Assembly: GCA_037951105.1 (NCBI GenBank)
Contig: JBAMJV010001860.1
Span: forward strand, 78,285-142,284
DNA: 64,000 bases
From: Echinarachnius parma
Taxonomy: Eukaryota; Echinodermata; Echinoidea; Clypeasteroida; Echinarachniidae
Reading direction: 5' to 3'
In this document: piece after piece, positions 12,040-23,699 of the stretch
Layout: each line of letters begins with the position of its first letter
How positions within the stretch are numbered: the stretch's first letter is position 1
Position numbers and translations under genes: made by a program
Notes under the pieces: generated by a model
What the model was told of the DNA's origin: nothing
Database searches by the model: none
What the model saw: only the letters and a program-made list of their open reading frames with translations

Positions 12040-13045
12040 CATATGCGTACACGGGGGGGGGGGGGGGGGGGGGTTCAAATTTCACTTTGATGAAAAAGGG
12101 CTGTTTTGGGGTTTCCCCCCCCCCCCTCAAAAACATATTCACGGACACCATGAACCCCCCTCACAAATTCTTCACCGACACCCCCGCCCCCTTTTGAAAG
12201 AATCTTCACCAGTACCCCCTCTCGAGAAAATCTTCATCGACACCCCCCTCGCGTCGAAAAATATTCACCGACAACCCCCCCCCTCGAAAAATCTTCTCCT
12301 ACACCCCCACCACCCCCCTTCGAAAGAATCTTCACTGTTACTCCCTCTCAATAAAATCTTTACTGACACCCCCCTAGAAAATTCTTCACCGACAACCCAC
12401 CCCCCCTTTCAAGATTCTTCACCGACACCCCCCCCCCCCCCCCCCGGTGGTGATTCAATCTCATATTCAAAGGCATATGGGTACCCGGGTTGGGGGGGGG
12501 GGGGTGAGGACACCCACCCCCCTTACAAATTCTTCACCGACACTCTCCCTCGAAAATTCTTCACCGACAGCCCCCCCCCCCCTCCCCACTCGAAATACTT
12601 GACCGACACCTGACCCCTCAAAAATGTTGGTTGAGGAAATAACCACCCCCCCCCCCCCCCCTCAAAAAATATTCACGGACACCCACTCCCCTCACAAATT
12701 CTTCAGCGATACCGAAAGAATCTTCACTGGTACCCCCTCTCGAAAAAATCTTCACTGACACCCCCCTCGAAAAATCCCCCACCCCCCATCGAGATTCTTC
12801 ACCAACATCCCTCCCCCCTTCGAAAATTCTTCACCGCCCCCCCCCCCCCCCCACGAAATATTTGACCGACACCACCCTCGAAAATTCTTCACCGACACCC
12901 CCCTCGAAATACTTGACCGACACCCCCTCGAGTTACTTGACCGACACCCCCCTCGAAATACTTGGCCAACACCCAGCCCGTCGAAAATTTTGGTTGACGC
13001 AATAACCCCCCCTACCCCCCCCCCCCCCCCCCTTGTAAAAACCCT
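12040..13045. repeat. C-rich minisatellite, about 27-bp unit
   Basis: More than twenty imperfect units of the form 'ctcgaaaattcttcaccgac' plus a variable C run. Unit length varies because the C run expands and contracts. The phrase 'tcatattcacaggcatatg.gtac' recurs at about 12030 and 12455, suggesting duplication of larger blocks. Repetitive frames on both strands (Thr-Pro-rich plus; Gly-Arg-Ser-rich minus) follow the repeat and are not evidence of a gene. Confidence 0.85.
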
Positions 13046-14236
13046 AGGTATGCTGCCAGCGATCACATGTCAAACAATAAACAGTATTAATTAAATCGTT
13101 GTCAAGTAGATCAATAACCCTAATTCCTTGCTCTTCTTGTTTACACGTTATTTACAAAAAGCACACATTTTTTATACTTCAGTACAACAAAGTATGCACT
13201 TCGAGCAAACATTTACAATTAGCCTGTATTCAGAAAATTAAACCAGTGACAGAGAGAAACCTATTTTGGTAGCCGTATACCCTGTTTTGCCAATTTTGCG
13301 AATATCGTGTTGAAAATGTGAACAAAAATCACCGATCAAATTCAGTCATGCATATACGGACATGTACAATCACACGAATGTGTGTACAATGTAGTAGATT
13401 GTGCGTTGACAATGCACAGATGCCGGACCTACAATATTCCGCTACCCTGTATATAGTCTATGCAAATTCCCCGCCCGACGGTCGCTTTCGCTTTTGGAAT
13501 GTACCGTCCGTTTCTTGATAGAAATACATATATTTCATCAGATTTGTTTTAATTCTATTCGAAAATCAGTCATTACAATTTTTAAATCCATATTATTTAA
13601 AAGTTTGAAAAACAACAATTCGCAAGCAAATTACGATAGTCTTAATTCAGGCGCACACAGCGGCACACGTGTTATTTCCGATTTGACAGGCATACGATAA
13701 TGTGCGTAAGTAATTTACAACGTATCGATTCCAGGCTGAACAAAGACTACATAATGAAAGGTCATTTCAGCAACACACTTTTCACGGTACTTCCGTCGCA
13801 AGCATGTGTGATGATCAGCGCTCCACGCGACTGCATGGCAAATGAACGTGGAATATTGGCCGATTCATAACTGACCACTGGTCAAACTGACCCCGACCTG
13901 ACCCAGACCACAAACCTCTATGGGTCATCACCAATCACTACCCAAAGTTTGATGTTGGTGCCTCAATGCACTACGAAATGCATAGATGGACAGACAGACA
14001 GACAGACATACATGATCGGCTACTTTAGTATAGTAGATAATAATAGAAAGCGTGTTACTAAGATTATTTTCTTTTCTTGTGAGGATTTGTTTTTGGTAAA
14101 AACTTCCTAGGCAAATTCTAAATAAAACTTCCTAGACGAAGTTAGTCCTCTGCATAAATACGAAATGCCGTATTAAGTATGTGATGGAGAATAAACGGAC
14201 GAATGAATTATACGAATTGATCTGTAATTGATTTGA
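13046..14236. other. Non-coding stretch, nothing assigned
   Basis: No splice-flanked coding block, RNA gene or repeat family was recognised. A short (GACA)n tract lies at about 13990-14008. Confidence 0.4.
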
Positions 14237-14830
14237 CGAGATCATGATGGTTTGAGATGGATGTCGCATAATTATCAATCAGAGACGATAATATATCTTT
14301 CGAACGGTTCATGTATATTAAATGGCTTTAACAAGACAATTTATAGCTGGAGAATCTAACTAGATAATAAGTCTTACGCTGCGTTTCCACTAGAGCGAAT
14401 TTCCGCGGCGAATTTCCGCCGCGAACATTCGCACGGACCAAATCAGTGTTATTCAAATATTATTCATATATATTATTCATATTACATGGCGAATATTCGC
14501 AAGCGAATTTTTTTAATCACTCCTCAGAGCGATTTTTTCAATCATTCTCTGCGAAAAAAAAAATTCGCCGCGGAAATTCGCTCTAATGGGAACGCAGCTT
14601 TACGGTAAAGAGACAAGAAAGAACATTATCAATGCCTCTAGCACATGTCATCATGTTTGAGATGGATGTCGCTTAATTATCAATCAGAGACGATACTATT
14701 TCGTTCGAACTGTTCTTGTATATAGTAAATGGCTTTAACAAGCATATTTATAGCCGGATAATCGAACTGGATCATAAGTCTTACGATGAGGAGACAATAA
14801 AGAACATTACCCATGTCTAGTTCATGTACG
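14237..14830. repeat. Tandem duplication of about 190 bp, one copy interrupted
   Basis: Copy 1 (14237-14377 plus 14600-14650) and copy 2 (14651-14830) share 'tttgagatggatgtcgc.taa', 'ttatcaatcagagacgata', 'aaatggctttaacaag', 'ataagtcttac' and 'agaacatta'. Copy 1 is split by the foldback element at 14378-14600; copy 2 preserves the unoccupied site. Confidence 0.8.
14378..14600. mobile_element. Foldback MITE 'GCTGCGTTTCC', about 223 bp
   Basis: Left arm GCTGCGTTTCCACTAGAGCG then AATTTCCGCGGCGAA; right arm TTCGCCGCGGAAATTCGCTC then TAATGGGAACGCAGC. The arms are about 35 bp and nearly perfect. The left flank is 'gtcttac' and the right flank 'ttacgg', so TTAC is repeated on both sides. Copy 2 of the surrounding duplication reads 'gtcttacgatgaggagac' without the element, so the insertion boundaries are directly visible. 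Coding capacity: none. Confidence 0.85.
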
Positions 14831-15017
14831 TGCGATGGGACACAATGGCATTTTATAAATAATCGATGTAATGGAATACGCCAATAACGTACATACATCA
14901 CAATCGAATGTTATGTTTGATCGATGGTTGAAATCAAAATCGGGGTCAGCCATGAATACCAATAAGTTCGATACTCCCAGGCGTGTCATAAAGCCATTTG
15001 AATTCGCTGCATGATAC

Positions 15018-15330
15018 AGTATAACCTGCCTATAGTGGCCACCTGTCTATATAGTGTCTATTGCATGGGCGTCGATACTTACGTAATACCCATTCATCAG
15101 GGGGGGATGAATGAATAGATCATCCCCCCCCCCCTGATGAATTGGTATCAATGACAGATCGACGCCCATGGTCTATTGTCTAACGTGGCAGCCAAAAGTG
15201 ACACACTGAAGAGAAAAACCGTGTTAAGGAAACCTGTGTGTAGAGATCACTATTCCACATGTGGCCACTTTTCTTATTTTCCTTCGGTGGTCACTACACG
15301 CAGGCTTGACTGTATAGACCAGTTCACATA
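15018..15330 (+). repeat. 'CCTGCCTATAGTGGCC' repeat with nested MITE
   Basis: The dispersed repeat family seen at 9318 and 58193 ('acagtataacctgcctatagtggccacctg' ... 'gtggccacttttc' ... 'acgcaggcttgactgtat') is interrupted by the 107-bp element at 15064-15170. Confidence 0.65.
15064..15170. mobile_element. 107-bp hAT-like MITE with 8-bp target duplication
   Basis: Ends CATGGGCGTCGAT and ATCGACGCCCATG, inverted. It is flanked on both sides by the identical octamer GTCTATTG (15056-15063 and 15171-15178). The interior is almost wholly palindromic around 'catcagggggggatgaat' and 'atcatcccccc...ctgatg'. An 8-bp duplication is the hallmark of hAT transposition (family knowledge). Confidence 0.8.
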
Positions 15331-17003
15331 TAGCATTTCTCACTTGACCCCTGATAGCCATTGAATTATACAATCATGGGTAGGCTATAGAGCCTTTACT
15401 CTGTGCAGTCATGTTCAGAGTGGCAGATGCTTGTCATGGGATATCTTTTGTTCCCTTTCATGAGAACAATTAATCAACCTTCGCATCAAGGAATTTCTAA
15501 TCGATGTACACAAGAATAACAAGTAAAGAACCTTATCCAGTCCTTTCAATTTGATGAATACACAACTTTCTCACTTGACATTTGTATTGCACATGCGCAA
15601 AACGTAACTGTGAACTGGTGTATTCATTCCCAATTCTGTTCGCTGCATTTTGTCAGCTATCATTTCATTGCATGCCTTTCTATTGTTATCTACGGTAGAT
15701 CGTAACGTAGTGCGGAAACAAATAGAACGCTTTGCAAAACGTAATTTACATTTGATGCATAGGCTTTTATCAAAGGTTTACCCGATATAGCAGCAAGTAA
15801 CCTATACATGGATTATACCACGGTTTAAATTGTAATTTGGAAAAGGGTATAGTGGAATAGCTGGTCTCTGCGGCTCGATTGATGGAAGTATACCGGTCCC
15901 GGCTTAGCACCATTCTATTTCAGTCTATTTCAGATGACCGCTTAACTATGGCTATCTTAACAAGCAGTGCCTACTATAAGTTAACCTAATAAGTTGCGTT
16001 GTGTTCCTCTGTAAATCGTATCACGTATATTGATAAATCAGGTTATCAGACGCGTGGGGTTTCTGATTGCACGTTGTCTTATTGATTTGTCTCAGTTTAT
16101 ACGTTACGGTAAATAGGGTCAAGTACAGATAATATGCGATGGCGAATTCGAACTTTAGCAACATTTGGTTAAGAGTGAGAAGGGCGTTAAGCCGATTTTA
16201 AAGCTAAATTTCGTTCTGCATACCATAATATTGTTGGTCGGAGCCTTCTCTATGCGATGCCAACATTTCAGAAAATATTTGTTTCTAATTTTTAGAATTA
16301 TTCATTAAAACAAATTAAAAAGAAAGCTGCATTGGGTTTCCACAAGGCTCCCAACCTGTAAAGATGATTATCTCCAAAGTCCAAAAAGTGACATAGCGCC
16401 CTTCTCTTTCTCAACCGGCGAAATCATCTTTTTTCCCGGCCAAACTATCTTTTTTAAGGAGTCCCTGCGGAAATATGCGATATGCTGTTTTGTCAGTCGT
16501 TCCCTTGAGATCTTAAGTCATTGGAACAATTTAGATTAGTATGTTGTGGGAACGTCTTAGGTCTGTTAGTTTTGGGAACAACTGAATTTTATAGGTCGTG
16601 AAAACAACATGTATACGTGGTATAGGGTTGACTAATAACTCAAGGCAACGACTCATAATTAGTGAAGCCGAGAACGAATTATAGAATTGTGGGAACGATT
16701 TAAAAAATCGTGGTAACCGATAATGTTAAACAAAATATATGACATGTCACATTAGCCTTCGGGTGGCGTACACATGATCAAAAGTCGTAATAAAAGCAAG
16801 TCTGCAACGTTTAAAATCTATTATGAGAAGTTAATATCTTAGAGACGAGGCTTGTGGAAGATTAGTTGTCTCCTTTTAACGGGTTTACTCGTTCACTGCC
16901 ATCAAAATAAACCTGTGCGCGGTTTACCTCTATAATAGTTATCATAACTTTGATATCACATTGATTTACTATGGAATATTTGTGTCCGTGGTGACCACGG
17001 GGA
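15331..17003. other. Non-coding stretch, nothing assigned
   Basis: AT-rich, no recognisable exon, tRNA or repeat termini. Open frames are under 65 codons and featureless. Confidence 0.4.
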
Positions 17004-17399
17004 ATAAAGGGATCTAGTAACTTTATTGGCATGTGGAAAAACCGAGGACGGGTTGATCTGATTTATGTGATATGATATGTCCAGAGTAATGCGTACAAAA
17101 TCCATGGTAAATTAATGTCATATGACCGAGTAATGAGCGAAAATGCAAAGTGATATTTGCTAACTCGTCGACATAATTTTGTACACGGTCGAAAGTCTCC
17201 CAGGGAGACTTTCAAATCCAATCCAAACATTTCAAGTATTTTTATAAACCAACTAAAAGAAAACTTCGAAAACGGAAACCTGTTCCATGCTTCTATTGGT
17301 AATACAAATACAACGAGGTACGAGTATATGAGAACCGCTATAAAGTTATAAGTAAGGTTTTGTTTTATTTTGACAAATATTGTTACTATATCCCTTTAA
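17004..17399 (+). mobile_element. MITE A copy 3 with replaced central hairpin
   Basis: Left AAAGGGATCTAGTAAC, right GTTACTATATCCCTTTAA. Internal blocks match copy 1, but the centre (17191-17213) holds an unrelated perfect palindrome: arm GAAAGTCTCCC, central A, arm GGGAGACTTTC, where most copies have ACTATCCACTGGATAGT. Confidence 0.85.
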
Positions 17400-17579
17400 C
17401 GATTTTCATGCGTCGCGAGGGCGTCATGACATCCCGATGGAAAGCATCAATCGATCGACATCCGTCTGGAGGTCGATGTCGGGGCGGTGTCCTTGCTTAA
17501 GGGGACCCAGAGGGGCCAACTTTGGCCCCTCTCCGTGATGTAATTCATGTCCGACCCCACAATCACCCGCATCCTAAGT

Positions 17580-17893
17580 GGAAGTGGTGTGGCAAGATTG
17601 GTAGAGAGCGCGCCTTCCAATCGTGAGATCCAGAATTCGAACCCAGCCCACTCCGTTTGTCCTCTAGCTGCTGCTCTCTATATACCTAGGTGTATAAATG
17701 GGGACCTGGTCTAGTTAAAAAATAGCCTGGTGCACCTATATGGTTGCCCGCGGCTAGTATGCTCCCCGAGGTGTTGAGTATGTGTGCACGATAATTGTGC
17801 GGGTCTTACTGTACCAAATGACCATGGATAATAATAATGAAAGCGCTTATAGAGGCTGTTCTGCATTAGGCGCTAAATAAAAATAAATAAATT
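17580..17893 (+). mobile_element. tRNA-derived SINE, near full length
   Basis: Bases about 17589-17662 look like a tRNA head: an A-box-like GTGGCAAGATTGGTAGAGAG and a B-box-like GAATTCGAACCC spaced as in a Pol III promoter. A body of about 200 bp follows and ends in an A-rich 'aaataaaaataaataaa' tail. A truncated inverted copy is at 10393-10632. The head is too diverged to name the parent tRNA. Confidence 0.65.
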
Positions 17894-17939
17894 ACACTAT
17901 TTAAAAGTTTAGACCAGATTGCCTTTTCATGGTAAACAA

Positions 17940-17975
17940 TATCCCCCCCCCTCCCCCCCCCACTCCCCCTCCTCC
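17940..17975. repeat. Poly-C tract
   Basis: C-rich run broken by single T and A bases. The reading frames across it are poly-Gly artefacts. Confidence 0.7.
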
Positions 17976-18144
17976 GTGACGCCCCCATATCTGAATTGGC
18001 CCGTGCTATACTACGGGTTTTTATCCTGTAATCATATACGTGTTCATGTTTGTTTAAAAGGGCCATGAACAGCCCACGCCCCACGGCTACTACATTAACA
18101 CCTATCCATTATGGATTTTATGATGGACTTAAATAGCTCTCTTT

Positions 18145-18330
18145 TGGTGGTATGCCGACATTTTGTTCTTTGAGTTATGTTATTGATCGAATTTTAAGAA
18201 AATTCCCTCCTTATAAGCAGACATGTTTTAACTTAGTCTCGTTCTGTGGAATGCCGACATCTTGTTCTTTGAATTATGTTATTGATCGATTTTTAAAGAT
18301 AATTCCCTCCTTATAAGCAGATGTGTTAAA
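18145..18330 (+). repeat. Tandem duplication, about 90-bp unit, two copies
   Basis: Both copies contain 'ggaatgccgacat.ttgttc', 'tttga.ttatgttattgatcga', 'aattccctccttataagcag'. Divergence is modest, and no coding frame is kept. Confidence 0.8.
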
Positions 18331-18554
18331 GTTCTCACTTTCGCACTGATTTGCTCACGTTCAATATATTTGCAAGGTCTGCACAATATGCTGATAAAAT
18401 GTTCTCTTTGGAAGTAACGATTATGACAAATGGATTGGTACAATACCGAAGTGGTGTTGATTGATGTTTCTTAATTTATGGGTAACCTGGATTTGTTTTA
18501 CTTTAAAGAGAATGGGTGTTGTCGTGTCTGTGTCGCTTTTTAAATTGCTCTGTA

Positions 18555-18776
18555 AGCCCGACGCAGACAGAGCCGACTCGACCCGATCCGACTGGTTTTC
18601 AGTCAGGCTAGAGTCAGTTTCGCTCAGTCGAAGCCGATCCAACATGTTGAATCGGCCTCGAATGACCTCCGACTGGCACTTGACCGGAAAAACCGGAATC
18701 CTGAGGCAGCGCATACTGAGTTAATCAGGCTGAAAACTAGTCGGATCGGGTCGAGTCGGCTCTGTCTGCGCCGGGC
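18555..18776. mobile_element. Foldback MITE D copy 1
   Basis: Arms GCCCGACGCAGACAGAGCCG continuing ACTCGACCCGATCCGACTGG, and on the right the inverse CCAGTCGG-type arm ending GTCTGCGCCGGGC. The inner region holds a second inverted pair around 'caacatgttgaatcggcctc'. Four copies are in the window (18555, 34343, 37419, 62751). Frames rich in Arg/Ser/Asp through the arms are not genes. Confidence 0.85.
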
Positions 18777-18881
18777 TTTACGCTTCGGATTAACGTGCGT
18801 GTCGCTATCGCACGTTTCCGCCTGTTCTGAAGACATGGCGGCGGCCATGTGCGCATTCCAGAGTTTGACGACGCATTCCCT

Positions 18882-19164
18882 TTAAAGGGATCTAGTAACA
18901 TTGTCGAAATTCACAAAAACGTATTTGGAACTCTAGCGTTTCTCACATACCTCGTTGTATTTATGTTACGAATAGAAGCATTGAACAGGGTTCGGTTTTC
19001 CTTATTTCTCATCCGTTATACATAACGTATGATTGAAGTGTTCAGATCTATAATTATCTAGTGGATAGTTATAACTCTGTACAAAGTCAGTGTTATTAGC
19101 CAGCGAATATCACTTGCAATTTAGCCCATAACTTGGTGATACGACAGTTACTAGATCCCTTTAA
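18882..19164 (-). mobile_element. MITE A copy 4, internally deleted, reverse orientation
   Basis: TTAAAGGGATCTAGTAACAT at the left and GTTACTAGATCCCTTTAA at the right, TTAA on both sides. It is only 283 bp because the segment between the 'gcgaatatcacttgcaattt' block and the terminus is missing. The central hairpin is of the common type (ATTATC..GATAGT). Confidence 0.85.
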
Positions 19165-19479
19165 GGTACTGTTCTGATAAGTTTCCCTTCAACCGTTTCG
19201 AGCAATGTGTTTGATTTCTCACTTTCCTACTGATTCGTTTCAATCAATATTGTAATGCTTTAAAAATATTGATGATGGACTATTCCTGTCTTAGAATGAT
19301 GATTGTGATGAATGGCTCATCCATTGGCTGTATCAATGGGCGTGAAGTCGATGGGGGATGGGCGTGAAGGCGATATATTGCTAGGGGGCTCTCGCCTCGT
19401 ATCCAAAAAGACTTTCCTGTTTCACACCAGACAAGGAGAAAAAAATATAAAAAATAGAGGATGTTTACAATTTATTACC

Positions 19480-19695
19480 TCTTTTCCTGCCAGAATATGA
19501 GGTGACTTGGCCAAATATTGTATTTTTTCAAATCTCCCGCCAACTGAATGTTCACACCTCATTGGCTTCGTACGCCTGAAAGGTTATTACTACTTTTCCT
19601 GCCAGAATATGAGGTGACAATTGGCCAAATATATATTGTCATTTTTCAAATTTCCCGCCATTGTTAATTCTCACACCTCATTGGCTACGCACGCC
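19480..19695 (+). repeat. Tandem duplication, about 110-bp unit, two copies
   Basis: Both copies read 'cttttcctgccagaatatga', 'ggtgac..ttggccaaatat', 'caaat.tcccgcca', 'cacacctcattggct.cg.acgcctg'. The 'cccgcca' and 'cattggct' phrases resemble E2F and CCAAT-type sites, but nothing shows a promoter here. Confidence 0.8.
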
Positions 19696-20106
19696 TGTGA
19701 TAGAAGTTTAGACTGATTAGGCCTGCAGGCTGTTGTCAAACTAAATATCAGAGAAGCGCGGACAGGGGAGTTTGATGTTTTAGGCCTCAATTAGTTAATC
19801 AGAGTTTATAGTATATATCTTTTTCTCTTTTTTTTTTACAAATGAAGAGCATAGATATCAAATATCGAACATAGAGCCGATTGGATATGCTAAGAGTCAT
19901 TGAAAGACGTCATTCGCAGTAACAAAATGTCAAAGCAGAGTATTAATTTTTCAAAAAATGCTTGAAGATATTTTGTCGACATCATAATTAGCACATTTGA
20001 AGTGGAATACGCGTACACAATTACATACATGTACTTAAAAACAATATCATAGACGTAAAGTGCCGTGTCTGTATTATAAGTAATGTGCCATTTTTAAAAA
20101 GATGTA

Positions 20107-20650
20107 ATATAAACTGAGCGCCAAAAGAAACTTATCACTTCTTCAGAGCGGCGCTCACTAAAATCCGTAGTATCAAATTGAATCATATTTAGACACAGAT
20201 AAGTTATCATTCTCCTTATGAAGCATATCTGAAAAATTAAAAGGTTGCTTTTGTCAAAAAAGAGAAAATGCGATGGAATTGCTACAGATCACTTTTCAAA
20301 AATCACAGAATCTGCTCGCTGCGAACCTCTACAAAAGGTGGTCTATTCAGAACCATTTAGCTATTCATTCAACTTCAAAGGCGGATTATGTAACCACCAG
20401 ACTGGCTATTGTCCGTACCGAGCTCCGTGCCCGGAAGGCGAGCAGTTTCTGTGATTTTTGAAAAGTGACCTGTACGATTCCATCGAATTTTTCTCTTTTT
20501 TGGCAAAAGCAACCTTTTAATTTTTCAGATATGCTTCATAAGGAGAATGATAACTTATCTGTGTCTAAATATGATTCAATTTGATGCTATGGATTTTAGT
20601 GAGCGCCGCTCTGAAGAAGTGATAAGTTTCTTTTGGCGCTCAGTTTATAT
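20107..20650. mobile_element. Large foldback element, about 200-bp arms
   Basis: The left arm begins ATATAAACTGAGCGCCAAAA and continues for about 200 bp; the right arm is its near-perfect reverse complement ending GGCGCTCAGTTTATAT. The loop (about 20315-20440) is unique sequence. The 69-codon frame across arm and loop is low-confidence noise. No transposase. Confidence 0.85.
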
Positions 20651-20691
20651 ACGGAATTATTTGAAATAACATGATTATTAGGAAACATACG

Positions 20692-21331
20692 TTAAAGGGA
20701 CAGGTCCACTTTTACAAAACGTCTGAACAGCTTTCAGTTGACGGATGGGGATCAATGTAACACGCAAACAAAAAATCAGAGCGAACAGCCCTCTAATTTG
20801 GATTCTACGAATGAAAAACGAATGCGTCCCTCCATTTAAACTATATATCGGTCAATAAAGGAGTTCAACTGATTTAGCATAATATTACAACAATATAGTA
20901 CTAATTCTCGTAAAGGTATTGTGAAGCCGACATTTGTTAACGTATGTCACGGAAAGAGATCTCAAAAAGAAAGAATATATAATTACATGTAGTCAGTTTA
21001 AGCGATGTTTGGGTATTTTGCTTGGTAAACGCTCACACATTAGTACTTATGCGCGAGTCACGTAGCTAGCGCGGGTCACGTAGGGGTCATGCATACCGAT
21101 CTGGCACTCCATGAAATCTATGTACAAACTTACTCACCAGCCGAAAATACGTATGTACCTAATTAACCGACGTCCCTCAGTTTATTCAGTTTTAGGTCTA
21201 TAACTCCACGAAAAAGAGATTTCAAGCCCTAATTTGTTCAGGCATGCTATTAAATGACATTTCCTTTCATATAAGACAATAACCTCGCAACTTTTGAATT
21301 TTGGCTTGCAAAAGTGGATCTCTCCCTTTAA
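20692..21331. mobile_element. TTAA-flanked MITE E (640 bp)
   Basis: Begins TTAAAGGGACAGGTCCACTT and ends AAGTGGATCTCTCCCTTTAA. Short inverted termini share the TTAAAGGG start with MITE A, MITE B and MITE F but have a different interior. Single copy in this window, no coding frame. Confidence 0.75.
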
Positions 21332-22062
21332 GTGACTCAAAATGTAGGTAAATGTCATGCCTTAAATATAAAAGTTATCTATAATAATTGTAAATAACCT
21401 ATAGTTAGCGATTACATATACTACACACGGGCATTAGACAAAAACCTACTAAATAACAAAGTGACCCGGCATAAACTGTATGTTGACAATATCTTGCATT
21501 CAATATGAGTTTATATAATATACATGTATTGCAATGTGAGTTTATAATCAAATTGCGAAAGAAAACATAACGATATATTCATGTACAGTTAATTCAATCA
21601 TGTTTTACCACAAGACTATATCTACACGAATGTTACCTCGGTCGCTCTAGTTCTTGACATCATAAATATATGGGTGCAGCTAATAGGGGGAGGAAAGGGG
21701 GGTGGTGGTCAGTACCCCCCCCCCCCCCCCAACTCTGTGTGAATTACTGCTGTTAAATGAACAAATAAAGATAAGTTAAATAGTCTGTGTTATTATTTAT
21801 GAATTTGTCGCGAATGATAATAATATATTTCAAGTTTCAGTGTGCAAAATAATAAAGATATTCACGATTGAATAATATTGATAACAACAACAACGACAAC
21901 ACCACCACTTTTGTATTTAGCTCATGGTGCCGCAATTACATTCAAACCGTGCCCCAATTCTTTGCCCCACCCCCCATCAACCCTAGCCCCCACCTACCGC
22001 TGTGCTTATACCCCTGCCGATGCTACTGTAATGTGGTCAATTCTTTCGTACGCTACAGTCCC
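21332..22062. other. Non-coding stretch with C run and CAA repeat
   Basis: Contains a C run at about 21714-21730 and a short (CAA/CAC)n tract at about 21886-21908. No exon is supported. Confidence 0.4.
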
Positions 22063-22215
22063 CCCCCCCCCCCCCCCCCCCCCTCCTAAGAGTTTTGGAA
22101 ATTGTCATATTCCGGCAAAGTTTATTTTCTGGCAAAAGCATGTTATATTCGGACAGACCCATGTAATTTCGTGCAAAATCGTGTCATATTCAGGCAACAA
22201 CTGCAGGCAAAGATC
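22063..22215 (+). repeat. Dispersed repeat with phased 'tcatattcgggcaaa' motifs, copy 3
   Basis: A C run (about 22060-22083) is followed by 'agagttttggaaattgtcat' and four 'tcatattc.ggcaaa'-like phrases spaced roughly 22-30 bp, as in 1035-1270 and 1722-1945. Confidence 0.55.
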
Positions 22216-23291
22216 GAATGACTGTTAAGGCAGCTAAATGGCAAGGACCTTGCTTTGTTTCTTCTTCCTGCTTCTTGTCAGCTGAAAAATGGCACTCGGG
22301 CAGAAGATCTCAGCCCCCCCTCCCCCCCCCCCCTTGCGAAAAAGTTCCCGTACGCTCATGATTGCTTTGACCTCTTTCTTCGGGTCTTGGATATACATGC
22401 AGAGAGAGGCGGATTGAATGAAAAATTAAATGGAGCTCTCACTTGTAAATGTTTGCGTCGAACTTGTTCCTTTTTGCCTCGAATTAATGTATATCGAGCG
22501 CGGAAATCAAACCTTATAACATGTATAACCTTGTCGGAATGATAGCTACATGTAAAAACCATGGAATGAAGTGGGGTATATAGTAGTAGTATTCAACACG
22601 ATATAGGATGGATGTTATCCCACATACCACTAGTTGATTTCTTCTTCAACTTTTTGTTAGGCAGCAGCAGCAACAGCAACAACAGTAACAACAAAGACAC
22701 TGACAACGGCAACCACAACAACAACATTCATTTGTCAAAATGTGCAACACTGCCGCCATGGGCCTACGGGCGAATAATTATTGGGGGGACTGGTCCCTTT
22801 CTCCCTTATTATCCCCTTCATGCTTGGTTACCCGACAAGTAAAAACCTGGGGGTACTGCCCACCCCCACCACCCCCCCCCCCCCCCCCCACACTCTTCAA
22901 CCACTCCACGTCGTAAGTCTTTTTATTACTTACTGTAAGAAATGGCGCGAACCAGCTAATGTAACCAATATCATTATTGCAAAATAAATTGAATTAATGT
23001 TACTCCTTTGATGTAGCTGATACGGATATCGCCCTCTGGCTATATCTCAGAAGGGAGAGTAGAATTACCGCGTCACTACTAAATCAGAACAGCGACGTTC
23101 TGCGACTGGACTGCAAACATAAACATGTTCAATAAGAATATGTTTTTAACATTGTCAGATTTGTTTCTTTGTTTTCGTTAAACACTGCAGGCTTGTTCGC
23201 AATGACAACAAACAATACATGCCCTGGCGAGGAGTGCATGCCAAGGGGGAATTGCTCCCCATGTGGGATAGCCTTCTCCCCATTTCCTTCT
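22216..23291. other. Non-coding stretch with C runs and (CAA)n
   Basis: A C-rich run near 22312-22333, (CAGCAA/CAACAA)n at about 22660-22730 and a C run at 22872-22889. Open frames are compositional. Confidence 0.4.
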
Positions 23292-23685
23292 TTAAGGGGT
23301 TTCGTAACATTGTCCAAATCCTCAAAACTGACTTGGAACTCTATAATTATAGCGGTTCTGTCATACCTTGTTATATTCGTATTAACAATAGAAGCATGGG
23401 AAAGGTTTCGGTTTTCGAATTTCCCTTTCGTTGAAAAGATATTCACGATTAAAGAGTTCACATTTTCAGTTATCCACTGGATAGTCATAACCGTGTACAA
23501 AGTCAGTGCAATGAATACTGAATACCACTTTACATTTTCGCTTATTTCTCGGCCATATAACATCCATTTAACATGAAATGTTCACATATTATTTAGTGAA
23601 CATATCAGATAACAACAATACACATAGGATTAACCATTCATCACTTTTTTGCACATTTCAACGAAGTAATACTAGATCCCTTTAA
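23292..23685 (-). mobile_element. MITE A copy 5, reverse orientation
   Basis: TTAAGGGGTTTCGTAACATT left, ACTAGATCCCTTTAA right, TTAA on both sides. The common hairpin (TTATCCACTGGATAG, about 23470-23484) is present. Open frames on both strands (144 and 135 codons) run through this element and are not genes. Confidence 0.85.
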
Positions 23686-23699
23686 TGAAAATAACAATT

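Noticed and set aside
12194..13066. Pro/Thr-rich and Gly/Arg-rich frames
   Set aside because: They are translations of the C-rich minisatellite.
18421..18848. Overlapping Arg/Ser-rich frames on both strands
   Set aside because: They lie in the arms of foldback MITE D; the same peptides recur at the other copies.
23129..23576. Overlapping 144- and 135-codon frames on opposite strands
   Set aside because: Both lie mainly in MITE A copy 5 and share no feature with known proteins.
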